A DNA stretch of 60,955 bases from Clostridia bacterium. Lineage in GTDB: Bacteria; Bacillota; Clostridia; Oscillospirales; Acutalibacteraceae. The notes beneath the pieces are model-generated. The model was not told where the DNA came from and ran no database searches. It worked only from the letters and a program-made list of their open reading frames with translations. The stretch is taken from positions 1 to 60,955 of the forward strand of contig JAFSLT010000075.1 of assembly GCA_017448285.1 (NCBI GenBank), given 5' to 3'. The translations under genes and the position numbers were made by a program. This document shows positions 18,415 through 26,935 of the stretch, in pieces (within the stretch, counting starts at the first letter, position 1; each line of letters begins with the position of its first letter).

Positions 18415-18530
18415 TTTCCTACGGCGGCGCCGGAGAAAATTGCTTTGATATTTCTTCCAGTATAATGCTTAATAAATAAATTATTTTTTGACATAATAAC
18501 CATAAATCTCTCCGGTATCGCCGGAGGGAA
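18415..18530. repeat. GC-rich palindromes and copy A of a cassette-flanking direct repeat
   Basis: 18415-18500 (palindrome ACGGCGGCGCCGG, then TATTTCTTCCAGTATAATGC and following bases) matches 19558-19640 over about 80 bases with few differences. A second full core, CTCTCCGGTATCGCCGGAG, sits at 18506-18530. The two copies bracket the secreted-protein gene at 18558. Confidence 0.75.
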
Positions 18531-18557
18531 GAATGTAAATTCTTAGTAAATTTTAAA

Positions 18558-19424
18558 TTATTTTTTAATCATTAATTTGAAATTTTTTTCATCAAAAACA
18601 TCCTTTCCCAAAATTTCCCAATTCAAATTTCCATCTATATTTATTTTAAAAAGATTTAAAGTATTATTATCGTAGTCAATAACAGTTATATTATCAATAT
18701 TTAGAATAGCGGTAGCATTTACATTTCCGTATACACCTACTAAGGACGTGTGTTTTAAATCACTAGAATGCAAACTAGTAATGACTTCAAATAATCTACT
18801 CAAGTTTAATAGTGCTTTTATTTTTTCGATTTCAGTATTTTTTTTCGCTTCTTTTTCGTAAAAATAACCAAGTTTTATACGCGATAAGCTTTCATCTAAA
18901 TCTATATTCTTATCTTTAATAGTTTTTTTAAATATTTTTATTTTAATTTCTTCAAGGTCTTCCATCTTGCCAGACAATTTTTTCATTTTAGCATTACTGT
19001 ATTCTTCACAATTTTCAACTTTCAATTTTAAAATATTAGAAAAACTATCAAGAACATTAAATATTTTTTCCACAAGAACTTTTTTAGCAAAAGATTGCCT
19101 TACACTGTTTGCTATCGAATACTTGCCGCTGAACCAAGCATCAGCCTTTGTAAAAATTCCTAAAATTTCATTGACAAACTCCAAACCAAATAAACCCAAA
19201 AAAGTAGCATTTAATCCTGTTTTCAAATTACTTATAATGCTAGACCTTCCAGCATTATTAAATTCTTGTTTAGAATTATTTCTAAAATCAACATCACGCA
19301 CCGCATCAACGCCTTGCGGATTTTTCACTTCGAGTTTGCTTTTATCCGTAGCTGAAATTTTACCACCTAAAGCAGACATACATGCAAGTGTTAGCGCCAA
19401 CTTTCTTTTACCAAATTTTTTCAT
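18558..19424 (-). CDS. secreted protein of unknown function
   Basis: I do not recognise this 288-residue protein. A Sec signal peptide is clear (MKKFGKRKLALTLACMSALG, cleavage near residue 24 before ATDKS). Residues about 55-75 are hydrophobic. The middle (about 95-180) is lysine/glutamate-rich and probably coiled coil. The last 90 residues look beta-rich. GGAGGTAG seven bases upstream fixes the start at 19424. A TTGACA (19474-19479) with an AT-rich -10 near 19455 is the likely promoter. The gene is bracketed by about 80-base direct repeats, which marks it as an acquired or mobile accessory gene. It may be a host-interaction protein; that is inference. Confidence 0.68.
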   Translation of the reverse strand: MKKFGKRKLALTLACMSALGGKISATDKSKLEVKNPQGVDAVRDVDFRNNSKQEFNNAGRSSIISNLKTGLNATFLGLFGLEFVNEILGIFTKADAWFSGKYSIANSVRQSFAKKVLVEKIFNVLDSFSNILKLKVENCEEYSNAKMKKLSGKMEDLEEIKIKIFKKTIKDKNIDLDESLSRIKLGYFYEKEAKKNTEIEKIKALLNLSRLFEVITSLHSSDLKHTSLVGVYGNVNATAILNIDNITVIDYDNNTLNLFKINIDGNLNWEILGKDVFDEKNFKLMIKK

Positions 19425-19557
19425 ATAAACTACCTCCATAATAGATTAAAATTTAATTAAACAGATATAAATCTGTCAACTGTTTCAATTTTAGCAACAC
19501 GGAAAAGAATTGTCAATAAAAAAATAAAAAAAATATTGTTAAAATAATAAAAAATCT

Positions 19558-19640
19558 TTTTTCCGGCACCGCCGGAGGGAATCTCTTTAATATTTCTGCC
19601 GGTATAATGCTTAATAAATAAGTTATTTTTGGCATAATAA
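19558..19640. repeat. GC-rich palindrome, copy B of the cassette-flanking direct repeat
   Basis: Palindrome TTCCGGCACCGCCGGAG followed by TATTTCTGCCGGTATAATGC and an AT-rich stretch ending at the tspO ribosome binding site. This copy forms the tspO upstream region; copy A is at 18415-18500. Confidence 0.75.
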
Positions 19641-19660
19641 TTACCAGGAGATGATCTTAT

Positions 19661-20122
19661 ATGATTAATTGGAAATCTTTAACAGCTAATTTGGCAATAA
19701 GCCTTGGAACAGGGATTCTTTCGGCACTTATAACACGGAATTCAATGGACACTTATAAAAATTTAAATTTGCCAAAACTGGCACCACCGTCAATTTTATT
19801 CCCTATCGTATGGACAATTTTATTTATATTAATGGGAATTTCGGCTTATATTATATATGAATCCAATTCAGACCAAAAACAAAACGCATTAACAATTTAT
19901 GGCATCCAATTACTTGTTAACTTTATTTGGCCAATATTATTCTTTAATTTAGAGCTATACTTATTTTCGTTCGTTTGGATAATATTATTATGGCTATTAA
20001 TAATATTAATGATAAACTCATTTAAAAAAATTTCAAATGTAGCTGCATATTTACAAATTCCATATCTTTTGTGGGTAACCTTTGCATCATATTTAAATTT
20101 CATGATATACTATAATAATTAG
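19661..20122 (+). CDS. tspO: TspO/MBR family membrane protein
   Basis: A 153-residue protein with five membrane helices in the TspO/peripheral benzodiazepine receptor family, which binds porphyrins and related ligands. Family landmarks are LAPPSILFPIVWTILFILMG (about residues 41-60), with the conserved Pro-Pro and Trp, and LLVNFIWPILFFNLELY (about 85-101). CAGGAGATGATCTTAT precedes the ATG. It stands alone between a direct repeat and a tandem repeat array. Confidence 0.93.
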   Translation: MINWKSLTANLAISLGTGILSALITRNSMDTYKNLNLPKLAPPSILFPIVWTILFILMGISAYIIYESNSDQKQNALTIYGIQLLVNFIWPILFFNLELYLFSFVWIILLWLLIILMINSFKKISNVAAYLQIPYLLWVTFASYLNFMIYYNN

Positions 20123-20396
20123 ATTTCTTCCAAAACTTAAAAATTAAATCAGAAGTGATCTCTCCGGCGATGCCGGAGAAATATATATATTTCGAAACTT
20201 AAAAATTAAATCAGAAGTAATCTCTCGGCGGTGCCGGAGAAATATATATATTTCAAAACTTAAAAATTAAATCAGAAATGATCTCTCTGGCGGTGCCGGA
20301 GAGAATATATATATATTAATTAGATTTCTTTCGCAACTTAAAAATTAAATCAGAAGCGATCTCTCCGACGGTGCTGGAGAGAATATATGTTATAGG
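20121..20396 (+). repeat. tandem array of four palindrome-plus-arm units
   Basis: Four head-to-tail units of about 60-80 bases begin at about 20131, 20192, 20254 and 20334. Each has an arm AACTTAAAAATTAAATCAGA, then a core such as CTCTCCGGCGATGCCGGAG, then ATATATATAT. Cores are at 20159-20181, 20219-20242, 20281-20306 and 20360-20383. The array fills the convergent gap between tspO and rpoD. Confidence 0.88.
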
Positions 20397-20404
20397 TTTT
20401 TAAA

Positions 20405-21526
20405 TTAACTTTTATCTAAAAAATCTTTTAATTTTTTACTCCGCATAGGGTGTCTGAGCTTACGCAGGGCTTTGGCTTCGATTTGTCTTATTCTTTCACG
20501 CGTTACAAAAAATTTTTTGCCAACTTCCTCAAGAGTTCGACTTTTACCATCGGGCAATAAACCAAATCTTAATCTTAAAATTTTTTCTTCACGTTCAGTA
20601 AGAGTCTTTAAAGACTCCGAAAGCGCATCACGCAGCAGTGCAACCGTTGCCTGCTCAAGCGGCGCAAGTTTAGGGTCATCCGAAATCGTATCGCCAAGCT
20701 GCCTATCTTCATCCTCCCCCATTGGAGTTTCGAGCGACAAAGGGGAATGCGTAACTTTTAGTGCTTCTTTAATTTTGTCAACCGACATATCAAGCTCTTT
20801 TGCAATTTCGTAGGTTGTCGGCTCGCGTCCATTATTGTGAATCCAAATACTGGTAATTTTTTTTATTTTATTAATTGTTTCCACCATATGAACCGGAACA
20901 CGAATAGTGCTGGATTGATCTGCAATTGCCCTGGTAATCGATTGTCGAATCCACCACGTGGCATAAGTAGAAAATTTAAATCCGCGTCTATAGTCGAACT
21001 TTTCAACAGCTTTCATAAGCCCCATATTTCCTTCCTGAATTAGGTCGCAAAGCTGCATGCCACGCCCAACATAACGTTTGGCAATACTCACAACAAGTCT
21101 TAAATTGGCTTTTAAAAGTTCCTCTTTTGCTTTAGCGCTGCCTTGAGCGACTTTTGAAGCCAAATCAATTTCTTCCTCAACATTCAAAAGGTTGCTTTTA
21201 CCAATTTCACGCAAATATAACTTTACAGGATCATAAATATTAACATTTTCGCTTTCCTGCAAATCTGTAGCATCATTACTTTTATCGGGCACGTCATCGG
21301 AATTTAATCCATTATTTAGATTATCATTATTAACAGAACCTTTTAAATCAACACCATGAGATTCAAGCGAATCATATAGCTCCTCAATTTGTTCGGGATC
21401 AAAATCAAGGGCGCTCATAGCTTCCAAAATCTCAGATTCCTGAACTCTACCGGACTGCTTACTGCTGTCGACGATATTTTTAATTACTTCTTCTTTTGTC
21501 TTCTTAATTTTTTTTTCACCTGTCAA
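20405..21526 (-). CDS. rpoD: primary sigma factor RpoD (SigA)
   Basis: The housekeeping sigma-70 factor. An acidic region 1.1 occupies the first 85 residues. Then come region 1.2 ([11 protein letters not shown]), region 2 with [37 protein letters not shown] and the -10-reading [17 protein letters not shown], region 3, and region 4 with [21 protein letters not shown], which reads the -35 box. At 373 residues it is the usual Firmicute size. It follows dnaG with a 19-base gap, the conserved dnaG-rpoD order. Confidence 0.97.
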   Translation of the reverse strand: MTGEKKIKKTKEEVIKNIVDSSKQSGRVQESEILEAMSALDFDPEQIEELYDSLESHGVDLKGSVNNDNLNNGLNSDDVPDKSNDATDLQESENVNIYDPVKLYLREIGKSNLLNVEEEIDLASKVAQGSAKAKEELLKANLRLVVSIAKRYVGRGMQLCDLIQEGNMGLMKAVEKFDYRRGFKFSTYATWWIRQSITRAIADQSSTIRVPVHMVETINKIKKITSIWIHNNGREPTTYEIAKELDMSVDKIKEALKVTHSPLSLETPMGEDEDRQLGDTISDDPKLAPLEQATVALLRDALSESLKTLTEREEKILRLRFGLLPDGKSRTLEEVGKKFFVTRERIRQIEAKALRKLRHPMRSKKLKDFLDKS

Positions 21527-21545
21527 TGATAGCCTACACCCCTAG

Positions 21546-23258
21546 TCATACTTTACTTTTTTTTAGCTTGTCCAAAAACTTTAAAATTTTATTGTCCTCA
21601 AGATTTTCAGATAACTTAAAATTATTTATTTCTTTTCTTTGTTTAAAAATACCAAAATATTTTAAAAATTCAGATTCAGAAACATCAACACTGGCATTTA
21701 AATTCAAAATTCTTGAAATTTCGCCTGTTTTTTTCTGATCAAAACCCGCAGACAAAGAACTAAAACTCACAGCCTTGCCAGAAGAAAGCAGAGCGCGAAT
21801 TTTAATAAAAAGCTCTGAACTTACCTTATCGGAAAAATCATTTCCAGAAAAATCGTCAAAATACACCATTAAATCATTGTTCTTGATTATACATGAAATA
21901 AGAAATTCTTCAATATATAAACTGCCCGAATGTGCAAATTTTTGATTTTTTTTCAAACTAGCAAGCGCTATTTTATTTTTTTTTTGCAAATTTTTTTTTA
22001 TTTTTAAATCAAAAGCGCTTTTTAAAATACCATATTTTGAACAAATTTTGGAAGAATAAACATCGCGTTCGATAGGATCGTAAATTTCCGAAATTATTTT
22101 AGAAACTTCTTTAAGAAAACTCACCTTTTCCTCAATTTTATTAATATCGAACTTATTTTCCAGTTCTGATATTTTAAATTCTATGCTATTTTTTGAACTT
22201 TTAATCAAAAATTTGAACTTTAAAGCTGACTGACCTTTATTAATTTTAACAAACTCGTCTGGATCTTTGGCGTCTTTCATTTCAATTATTTTCACATCTA
22301 AATTTTCTTTTTTTAAAATCTCGATGGCACGTTTGGTAGCTTTCCTGCCGGCAGCGTCCGAATCATAGCAAACATAAATTTTGCTGGTATATCTCGAAAT
22401 TAGTTTTGCTTGCCCTAAGGTCAGTGACGTGCCAAGAGACGCAATCGCCGATTTAAACCCCAATTGATAAAGCGCTACAGCATCCATATAGCCTTCGGTC
22501 AGAATAAAATATTCCTGATTTTTTGCAAAATTAAGAGCAAATAAATTTTCCGATTTATTAAACGCAATAGTTTCGGCGGTATTCAAATATTTTGGTATTT
22601 TATTATCTAAACTTCTTGCACCAAATCCAATAACATTACCCTTAACATCGATTATCGGGAACATAATACGATTTACAAATCTATCGCGCAAAAAATTATT
22701 TTTAGTTTTAACTCCAAGATTTGCTTTTTCAATTTTTTCATCCGAAAATCCGTTTTTTTTTAAAAAATTCACAAGCGAATACCCATCAGATTTTGAATAT
22801 CCCAAACCAAAATGAACTATCGTTTTTTTTAAAAGCCCGCGTGATAAAAGATAATTTAAAGCCAATTTATTTTCACGATCCATCAAACACGAAAAAAAGA
22901 ATTTAGCGCTTAAACGATTCATAGCAAATATTGTTTTTCTATCCAAAAAATCATCATTTTCATCATATTTTGGTATAGAAATTCCAGCTTTATTTGCCAA
23001 AAACTCAACAGCCTCGCGATACTGCAATTTTTCGGCAAGCATAATAAAAGTAATAACATCGCCGCCTGCGCCGCAACCAAAGCAATAAAAAGAATTTGTG
23101 CTATGATAAACACAAAATGAAGGTGTTTTCTCCGGATGAAAAGGACATAACCCCATATAATTATGTCCTTTCTTGGCAACAGTTACATAAGAAGAAACAA
23201 CCTCTAAAATATCATTTTGTTCTCGCACATTTTCCACAAAATCTTCAGAAAAAATCAT
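21546..23258 (-). CDS. dnaG: DNA primase
   Basis: DnaG makes the RNA primers at the replication fork. The CHC2 zinc finger (CPFHPEKTPSFCVY ... FYCFGCGAGGD, about residues 38-66) is followed by the RNA polymerase core and Toprim domain (EGYMDAVALYQLG, about residue 256, and YDSDAAGRKATKRA, about 302). The C-terminal helicase-binding domain is short and divergent. At 570 residues it is slightly below the usual 600. It sits in the order rpmE-dnaG-rpoD. Confidence 0.96.
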   Translation of the reverse strand: MIFSEDFVENVREQNDILEVVSSYVTVAKKGHNYMGLCPFHPEKTPSFCVYHSTNSFYCFGCGAGGDVITFIMLAEKLQYREAVEFLANKAGISIPKYDENDDFLDRKTIFAMNRLSAKFFFSCLMDRENKLALNYLLSRGLLKKTIVHFGLGYSKSDGYSLVNFLKKNGFSDEKIEKANLGVKTKNNFLRDRFVNRIMFPIIDVKGNVIGFGARSLDNKIPKYLNTAETIAFNKSENLFALNFAKNQEYFILTEGYMDAVALYQLGFKSAIASLGTSLTLGQAKLISRYTSKIYVCYDSDAAGRKATKRAIEILKKENLDVKIIEMKDAKDPDEFVKINKGQSALKFKFLIKSSKNSIEFKISELENKFDINKIEEKVSFLKEVSKIISEIYDPIERDVYSSKICSKYGILKSAFDLKIKKNLQKKNKIALASLKKNQKFAHSGSLYIEEFLISCIIKNNDLMVYFDDFSGNDFSDKVSSELFIKIRALLSSGKAVSFSSLSAGFDQKKTGEISRILNLNASVDVSESEFLKYFGIFKQRKEINNFKLSENLEDNKILKFLDKLKKSKV

Positions 23259-23288
23259 AAATAAATTATCTTAAAAAAAGCCAAACAC

Positions 23289-23504
23289 TCAAGCTTTCTT
23301 AGAACTTCTCTGCAATATTTTCTTAAATCTCTCAACACGCCCACCGGTATCTACAATTTTCTGCTTGCCGGTATAAAAAGGATGGCAATTTGAACAAATT
23401 TCAACGGATAATTTACCGGGATTTGTGGAACGAGTATTAAATTTATTACCGCACGCACACGTAACTTCCACGTCGCCATAAGAAGGGTGAATACCTTTTT
23501 TCAA
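23289..23504 (-). CDS. rpmE: 50S ribosomal protein L31 (zinc-binding type)
   Basis: A 71-residue L31 starting [16 protein letters not shown]. Cysteines in CAC (residues 16-18) and CSNC (37-40) form the zinc site, so this is the C+ form. [20 protein letters not shown] is the family C-terminal signature. AGGAGATGATTTAATTT precedes it. It lies between ftsZ and dnaG on the same strand. Confidence 0.96.
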   Translation of the reverse strand: MKKGIHPSYGDVEVTCACGNKFNTRSTNPGKLSVEICSNCHPFYTGKQKIVDTGGRVERFKKILQRSSKKA

Positions 23505-23525
23505 ATTAAATCATCTCCTTAAAAA

Positions 23526-24710
23526 TTACTTATTAAATATAGACATGATATCTTCAACCACATCCGAACCTTTGCCAGAACTCGAATCGGAGAAAACATT
23601 GTTACTCGGGCTCTGCCACCTACTGCCGCTGGCACCAAATTGAGACCTAGAACTAGAATTTGACGAAGGCGGAATCGGAATGTAAGACTCTCTGGTTGCA
23701 AACCCCGTAGCAATAACGGTAACCCGCATCGCATCGTCCATAGACTCGTCAAATGCAGCTCCCCAAATTATATTGGCATCTTTGTCCGCCTGGTCAGAAA
23801 TCATGGAAGAAGCGACTTCAATGTCGTCAAGACCAATATCAGGTGCCGCCGTAATGTTAACGATAAGACCCTTAGCACCTTCAATGGTAGTTTCCAAAAG
23901 TGGGCTTGAAATTGCCATTTTAGCAGCTGTTTCAGCTTTATCCTTGCCCGAAGCCACTCCAACACCCATATGAGCATACCCCGCATCTTTCATTATAGAA
24001 GTAACGTCGGCAAAATCAAGATTAACTATTCCCGGCACAAGAATCAAATCGGAAATACTCTGAACTGCTTGCCTTAAAACGTCATCAACGACTATAAAAG
24101 CATTTTTGAGGGTAATTCGCTGCTGGCTGGAATATTTTAAACGCTCGTTAGGAATAACTACCAAAGAATCAACATTTTCCCTCAAAACAGCGATGCCCTC
24201 TTCAGCTTGAGCCATACGGCGTTGACCTTCGAACATAAAGGGCTTCGTCACAACGCCGACTGTTAAAATTCCCATCTCACGCGCAGTCTGCGCAACAACC
24301 GGAGCCGCACCGGTGCCGGTCCCGCCCCCCATTCCGCTTGTTACAAATACCATATCTGCTCCGGAAAGTGCCGAAACTATTTCATCTCTGCTCTCTTCGG
24401 CAGCCCTCTGCCCTACTTCAGGCTTAGAGCCTGCGCCTTTTCCGCGCGTTATTTTTTCGCCTATCTGAATCTTAACGTCTGCCTTTGAACCTCCCAGCGC
24501 CTGATTATCAGTGTTAACGCAAATAAAATCAACATGCTTGACGCCAAAATCAACCATACAATTGACTGCATTGCCCCCGCCTCCGCCAACACCAACGACT
24601 TTTATATTCACAATTTCATCTTTTTTATCATTTTTGTTAACAACTTTATTAACACTTTTTTCAACTAAATTTTTTTGATTTTCTTTTTTATCAAAACTTT
24701 TAACAGCCAA
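23526..24710 (-). CDS. ftsZ: cell division protein FtsZ
   Basis: FtsZ is the tubulin-like GTPase of the division ring. The chosen TTG start lies seven bases after GGAGG and gives 394 residues; longer reading frames would run into the tRNA-Met gene. The N-terminal tail of about 30 residues is lysine-rich. [13 protein letters not shown] begins the GTPase core, and the tubulin signature [16 protein letters not shown] lies near residue 127. The flexible linker after about residue 350 is Ser-rich, and the C-terminal peptide [12 protein letters not shown] is short and lacks the usual basic end. sepF and divIVA are further upstream; ftsA is absent. Confidence 0.96.
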   Translation of the reverse strand: MAVKSFDKKENQKNLVEKSVNKVVNKNDKKDEIVNIKVVGVGGGGGNAVNCMVDFGVKHVDFICVNTDNQALGGSKADVKIQIGEKITRGKGAGSKPEVGQRAAEESRDEIVSALSGADMVFVTSGMGGGTGTGAAPVVAQTAREMGILTVGVVTKPFMFEGQRRMAQAEEGIAVLRENVDSLVVIPNERLKYSSQQRITLKNAFIVVDDVLRQAVQSISDLILVPGIVNLDFADVTSIMKDAGYAHMGVGVASGKDKAETAAKMAISSPLLETTIEGAKGLIVNITAAPDIGLDDIEVASSMISDQADKDANIIWGAAFDESMDDAMRVTVIATGFATRESYIPIPPSSNSSSRSQFGASGSRWQSPSNNVFSDSSSGKGSDVVEDIMSIFNK

Positions 24711-24740
24711 TCTAAAACCTCCAATAAATAAATTGGGCAG

Positions 24741-24815
24741 TGGTAGCGGCAGGTGGGCTCGAACCACCGACCCTCCGGGTATGAACCGAATGCTCTACCG
24801 CTGAGCTATGCCGCC
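24741..24815 (-). tRNA. elongator tRNA-Met (CAU)
   Basis: Read on the minus strand, acceptor GGCGGCA pairs with TGCCGCT (terminal G-U), followed by A and encoded CCA. The D arm is GCTC-AGCGGTA-GAGC, the anticodon stem TTCGG/CCGGA with loop TTCATAC (CAT), and the T arm GGTGG-TTCGAGC-CCACC. It lacks the C1-A72 mismatch and the GGG/CCC anticodon stem of initiator tRNA. A CAU tRNA-Ile cannot be fully excluded. It lies about 30 bases before ftsZ. Confidence 0.93.
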
Positions 24816-24940
24816 ATAGCCTATTTCGGGCATTATACCAAAATAAAAAAAATAAATCCACAATTTTCGATGATTTTCTAAATATTTGTAGGAATAAATA
24901 AAAAAAGCGATTTTTAAACTTATAAAAATGTGGTTTTTTA

Positions 24941-25936
24941 CTATTCAAAATCCGCTTTCAAAACAAATTCAGACATTTTACCAAGTAACGAACTTAGACT
25001 TTGCAAACCATTGGTAGCCGAAATTTTGAAAAAATTTAAATTTTTATTACTAACATAATTTTCAAATTTCAAAATATTTTCTTCACTTGCAATATCAATT
25101 TTATTTGCAACAACTATCATAGGGAAACGCTTAAATTTTTTGTCAAAACTATATAGTTCTTTATTAATAGTTTCAAAATTTTCTATTGAATTATCTAATG
25201 AAACGTCAACAACGTGAACCAAAACTTTACATCTTTGAATATGTTTTAAAAATTCGTGCCCAAGCCCCGCGCCTCGCGAAGCGCCCTCAATTAAACCCGG
25301 AATATCCGCAACAACAAACGATTTATCAAAATAATTGGCAACGCCAAGTATCGGCGAAAGCGTGGTAAACGGATAATCAGCTATTTTGGGCTTAGCGCCG
25401 CTTATAATTGAAATTATCGTAGATTTACCGGCATTCGGCATACCAACCAGCCCAACATCCGCCAAGAGTTTTAATTCCAAACACAAATTAAAAAACTCGC
25501 CAGGTTTTCCTTTTTTAGCATACTTTGGCGCTCTGTTAACAGAAGATTTCAAATTAAAATTTCCAATTCCGCCTTTGCCACCTCTGGCCGCCACAAAATT
25601 CATCCCGGGCTTATTCATATCGCATATTAAACTGTCCGAATCCAAATCTTTTATGATAGTACCGCACGGAACCTTTATAAAAAGGTCTTCGCCTGATCTC
25701 CCACTGCATTTTTTACCGGCACCATTGCCACCGTTTTGAGCAAAAAACCTTTTTTTATTCCTAAACTTATACAAAGTTGAAAGATTACTGTCAGTTTTAA
25801 ATATAACATCGCCACCCTTGCCGCCGTTGCCGCCATCAGGACCGCCAAAAGCAGTCGCCGGACTCCGATAAAACGAAACCGCGCCATTGCCGCCATCACC
25901 GGCTTTTATTTCAATATTTGCAGTGTCTACAAACAA
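24941..25936 (-). CDS. obg: GTPase Obg, short form
   Basis: Obg is a ribosome-associated GTPase for 50S assembly and stress response. The glycine-rich Obg fold occupies residues 1-158 (FVDTANIEIKAGDGGNGAVSF). The G domain follows with GMPNAGKST (G1, about residue 165), DIPGLIEGA (G3) and NKID (G4, about 279). At 331 residues it ends right after the G domain and lacks the C-terminal OCT domain found in many Firmicute Obg proteins. It is separated from rpmA upstream by a repeat-filled gap, and followed by tRNA-Met and ftsZ. Confidence 0.95.
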   Translation of the reverse strand: MFVDTANIEIKAGDGGNGAVSFYRSPATAFGGPDGGNGGKGGDVIFKTDSNLSTLYKFRNKKRFFAQNGGNGAGKKCSGRSGEDLFIKVPCGTIIKDLDSDSLICDMNKPGMNFVAARGGKGGIGNFNLKSSVNRAPKYAKKGKPGEFFNLCLELKLLADVGLVGMPNAGKSTIISIISGAKPKIADYPFTTLSPILGVANYFDKSFVVADIPGLIEGASRGAGLGHEFLKHIQRCKVLVHVVDVSLDNSIENFETINKELYSFDKKFKRFPMIVVANKIDIASEENILKFENYVSNKNLNFFKISATNGLQSLSSLLGKMSEFVLKADFE

Positions 25937-25975
25937 TAAAATCTCCCAAAAATATAATTTTGAATATTATAATTG

Positions 25976-26218
25976 TATCAGTTCCAAAAAAAATCAAGGA
26001 AAACGCCTAATAGATATTTCTAAAAGTACAGGAGTACTGCAAGATACAAACCATACATTCCTCCGACGACGCCGAAGGAAATTCCTCTCTTTTTTAGTAA
26101 TGAATCAATTATATTAGATCCAAAAAAATCAAGAAAAACATCTAACACGGCAGTGCTAAGAATGTACAAGATATTGCAAAATACAAACCACACAACCCCT
26201 CCGGCGATACTGGGAAAA
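25976..26218. repeat. two diverged copies of a long palindrome-bearing repeat
   Basis: 25976-26085 and 26107-26218 are related over about 100 bases (TCCAAAAAAAATCAAGGAAAA ... GCAAGATACAAACCATACA against AAATCAAGAAAAACATCTAA ... GCAAAATACAAACCACACA). Each ends in a decayed core (CTCCGACGACGCCGAAGG at 26058-26081; CTCCGGCGATACTGG at 26196-26218). They fill the gap between obg and rpmA. A 68-codon minus-strand ORF here is probably chance. Confidence 0.7.
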
Positions 26219-26277
26219 ATATCCATCTCTTTAGCAACGCTTCAAAAACTCTCCCCTAAAAATGGAAAAGAACAAAA

Positions 26278-26532
26278 TTAAATCGCGCAAACGTGAACCT
26301 TAGTTTTTGTTTTGCCAAAACGCTTAAACCGAACTATTCCGGGAATCAAAGCAAAAAGCGTATCATCCGAACCTTTACCCACGTTCAAACCCGGGTGAAT
26401 TTTAGTTCCTCTTTGTCTTACCAAAATACTGCCGGCATTCACGCTTTGCCCATCGGCTCTTTTCACACCAAGGCGTTTGGACTCCGAATCTCTTCCGTTT
26501 CGCGTAGAGCCCATGCCCTTCTTATGTGCCAT
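26278..26532 (-). CDS. rpmA: 50S ribosomal protein L27 without N-terminal extension
   Basis: An 84-residue L27 starting directly [19 protein letters not shown]. The start is fixed by AGGAGGTGGTGTT immediately upstream. Most Firmicute L27 proteins begin with a short extension ending near FF-A, which the protease Prp removes to free the N-terminus at the peptidyl transferase centre. Here the extension is missing, and the prp gene that normally sits between rplU and rpmA is missing too: the gap is 43 bases. Confidence 0.96.
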   Translation of the reverse strand: MAHKKGMGSTRNGRDSESKRLGVKRADGQSVNAGSILVRQRGTKIHPGLNVGKGSDDTLFALIPGIVRFKRFGKTKTKVHVCAI

Positions 26533-26575
26533 AACACCACCTCCTAACCCAAATTAATCTTCATTAAGCAATAAA

Positions 26576-26878
26576 TCAACCAATCGAAGTAATCTCAAGC
26601 TTGCTATATCCTTGCCTATGTCCTTTTTTGCGCTTATAATTCTTTTTCGGTTTGTATTTAAAGACGGTAATTTTTTTTTTCTTACCATTTTTAATAACCT
26701 TGGCGCTCGCAACGGAATTTAAAAATGGGGTTCCATAAGAAAAATTCTTATCATCATACCTCGCAAGAACTTTAAACTTTACTTCGCTCCCCTCATCGGC
26801 GCCAATTAAATCTGTATAGATAATATCGCCCTGGCTCACTTTGAATTGTTTGCCGCCAACCAATATAACAGCGTACAT
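26576..26878 (-). CDS. rplU: 50S ribosomal protein L21
   Basis: A 100-residue L21 beginning MYAVILVGGKQFKVSQGDIIY. The family C-terminal KPKKNYKRKKGHRQGYSKLEI is clear. GAGGAGGTAAGT just before the ATG fixes the start; the longer upstream frame is not needed. It follows ileS by 57 bases and precedes rpmA, with no prp between. Confidence 0.96.
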   Translation of the reverse strand: MYAVILVGGKQFKVSQGDIIYTDLIGADEGSEVKFKVLARYDDKNFSYGTPFLNSVASAKVIKNGKKKKITVFKYKPKKNYKRKKGHRQGYSKLEITSIG

Positions 26879-26935
26879 ACTTACCTCCTCAAACTTAACT
26901 TTTCGAATGATATCACAAAAAAAATAAAAAATCAA

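Noticed and set aside
20121-20396. Possible CRISPR array
   Set aside because: The four units repeat along their whole length, including the supposed spacers, and no cas genes are near. It is a tandem repeat of the dispersed palindrome element.
26020-26226. 68-residue hydrophobic minus-strand ORF
   Set aside because: It is made wholly of two diverged copies of the intergenic repeat and has no ribosome binding site.
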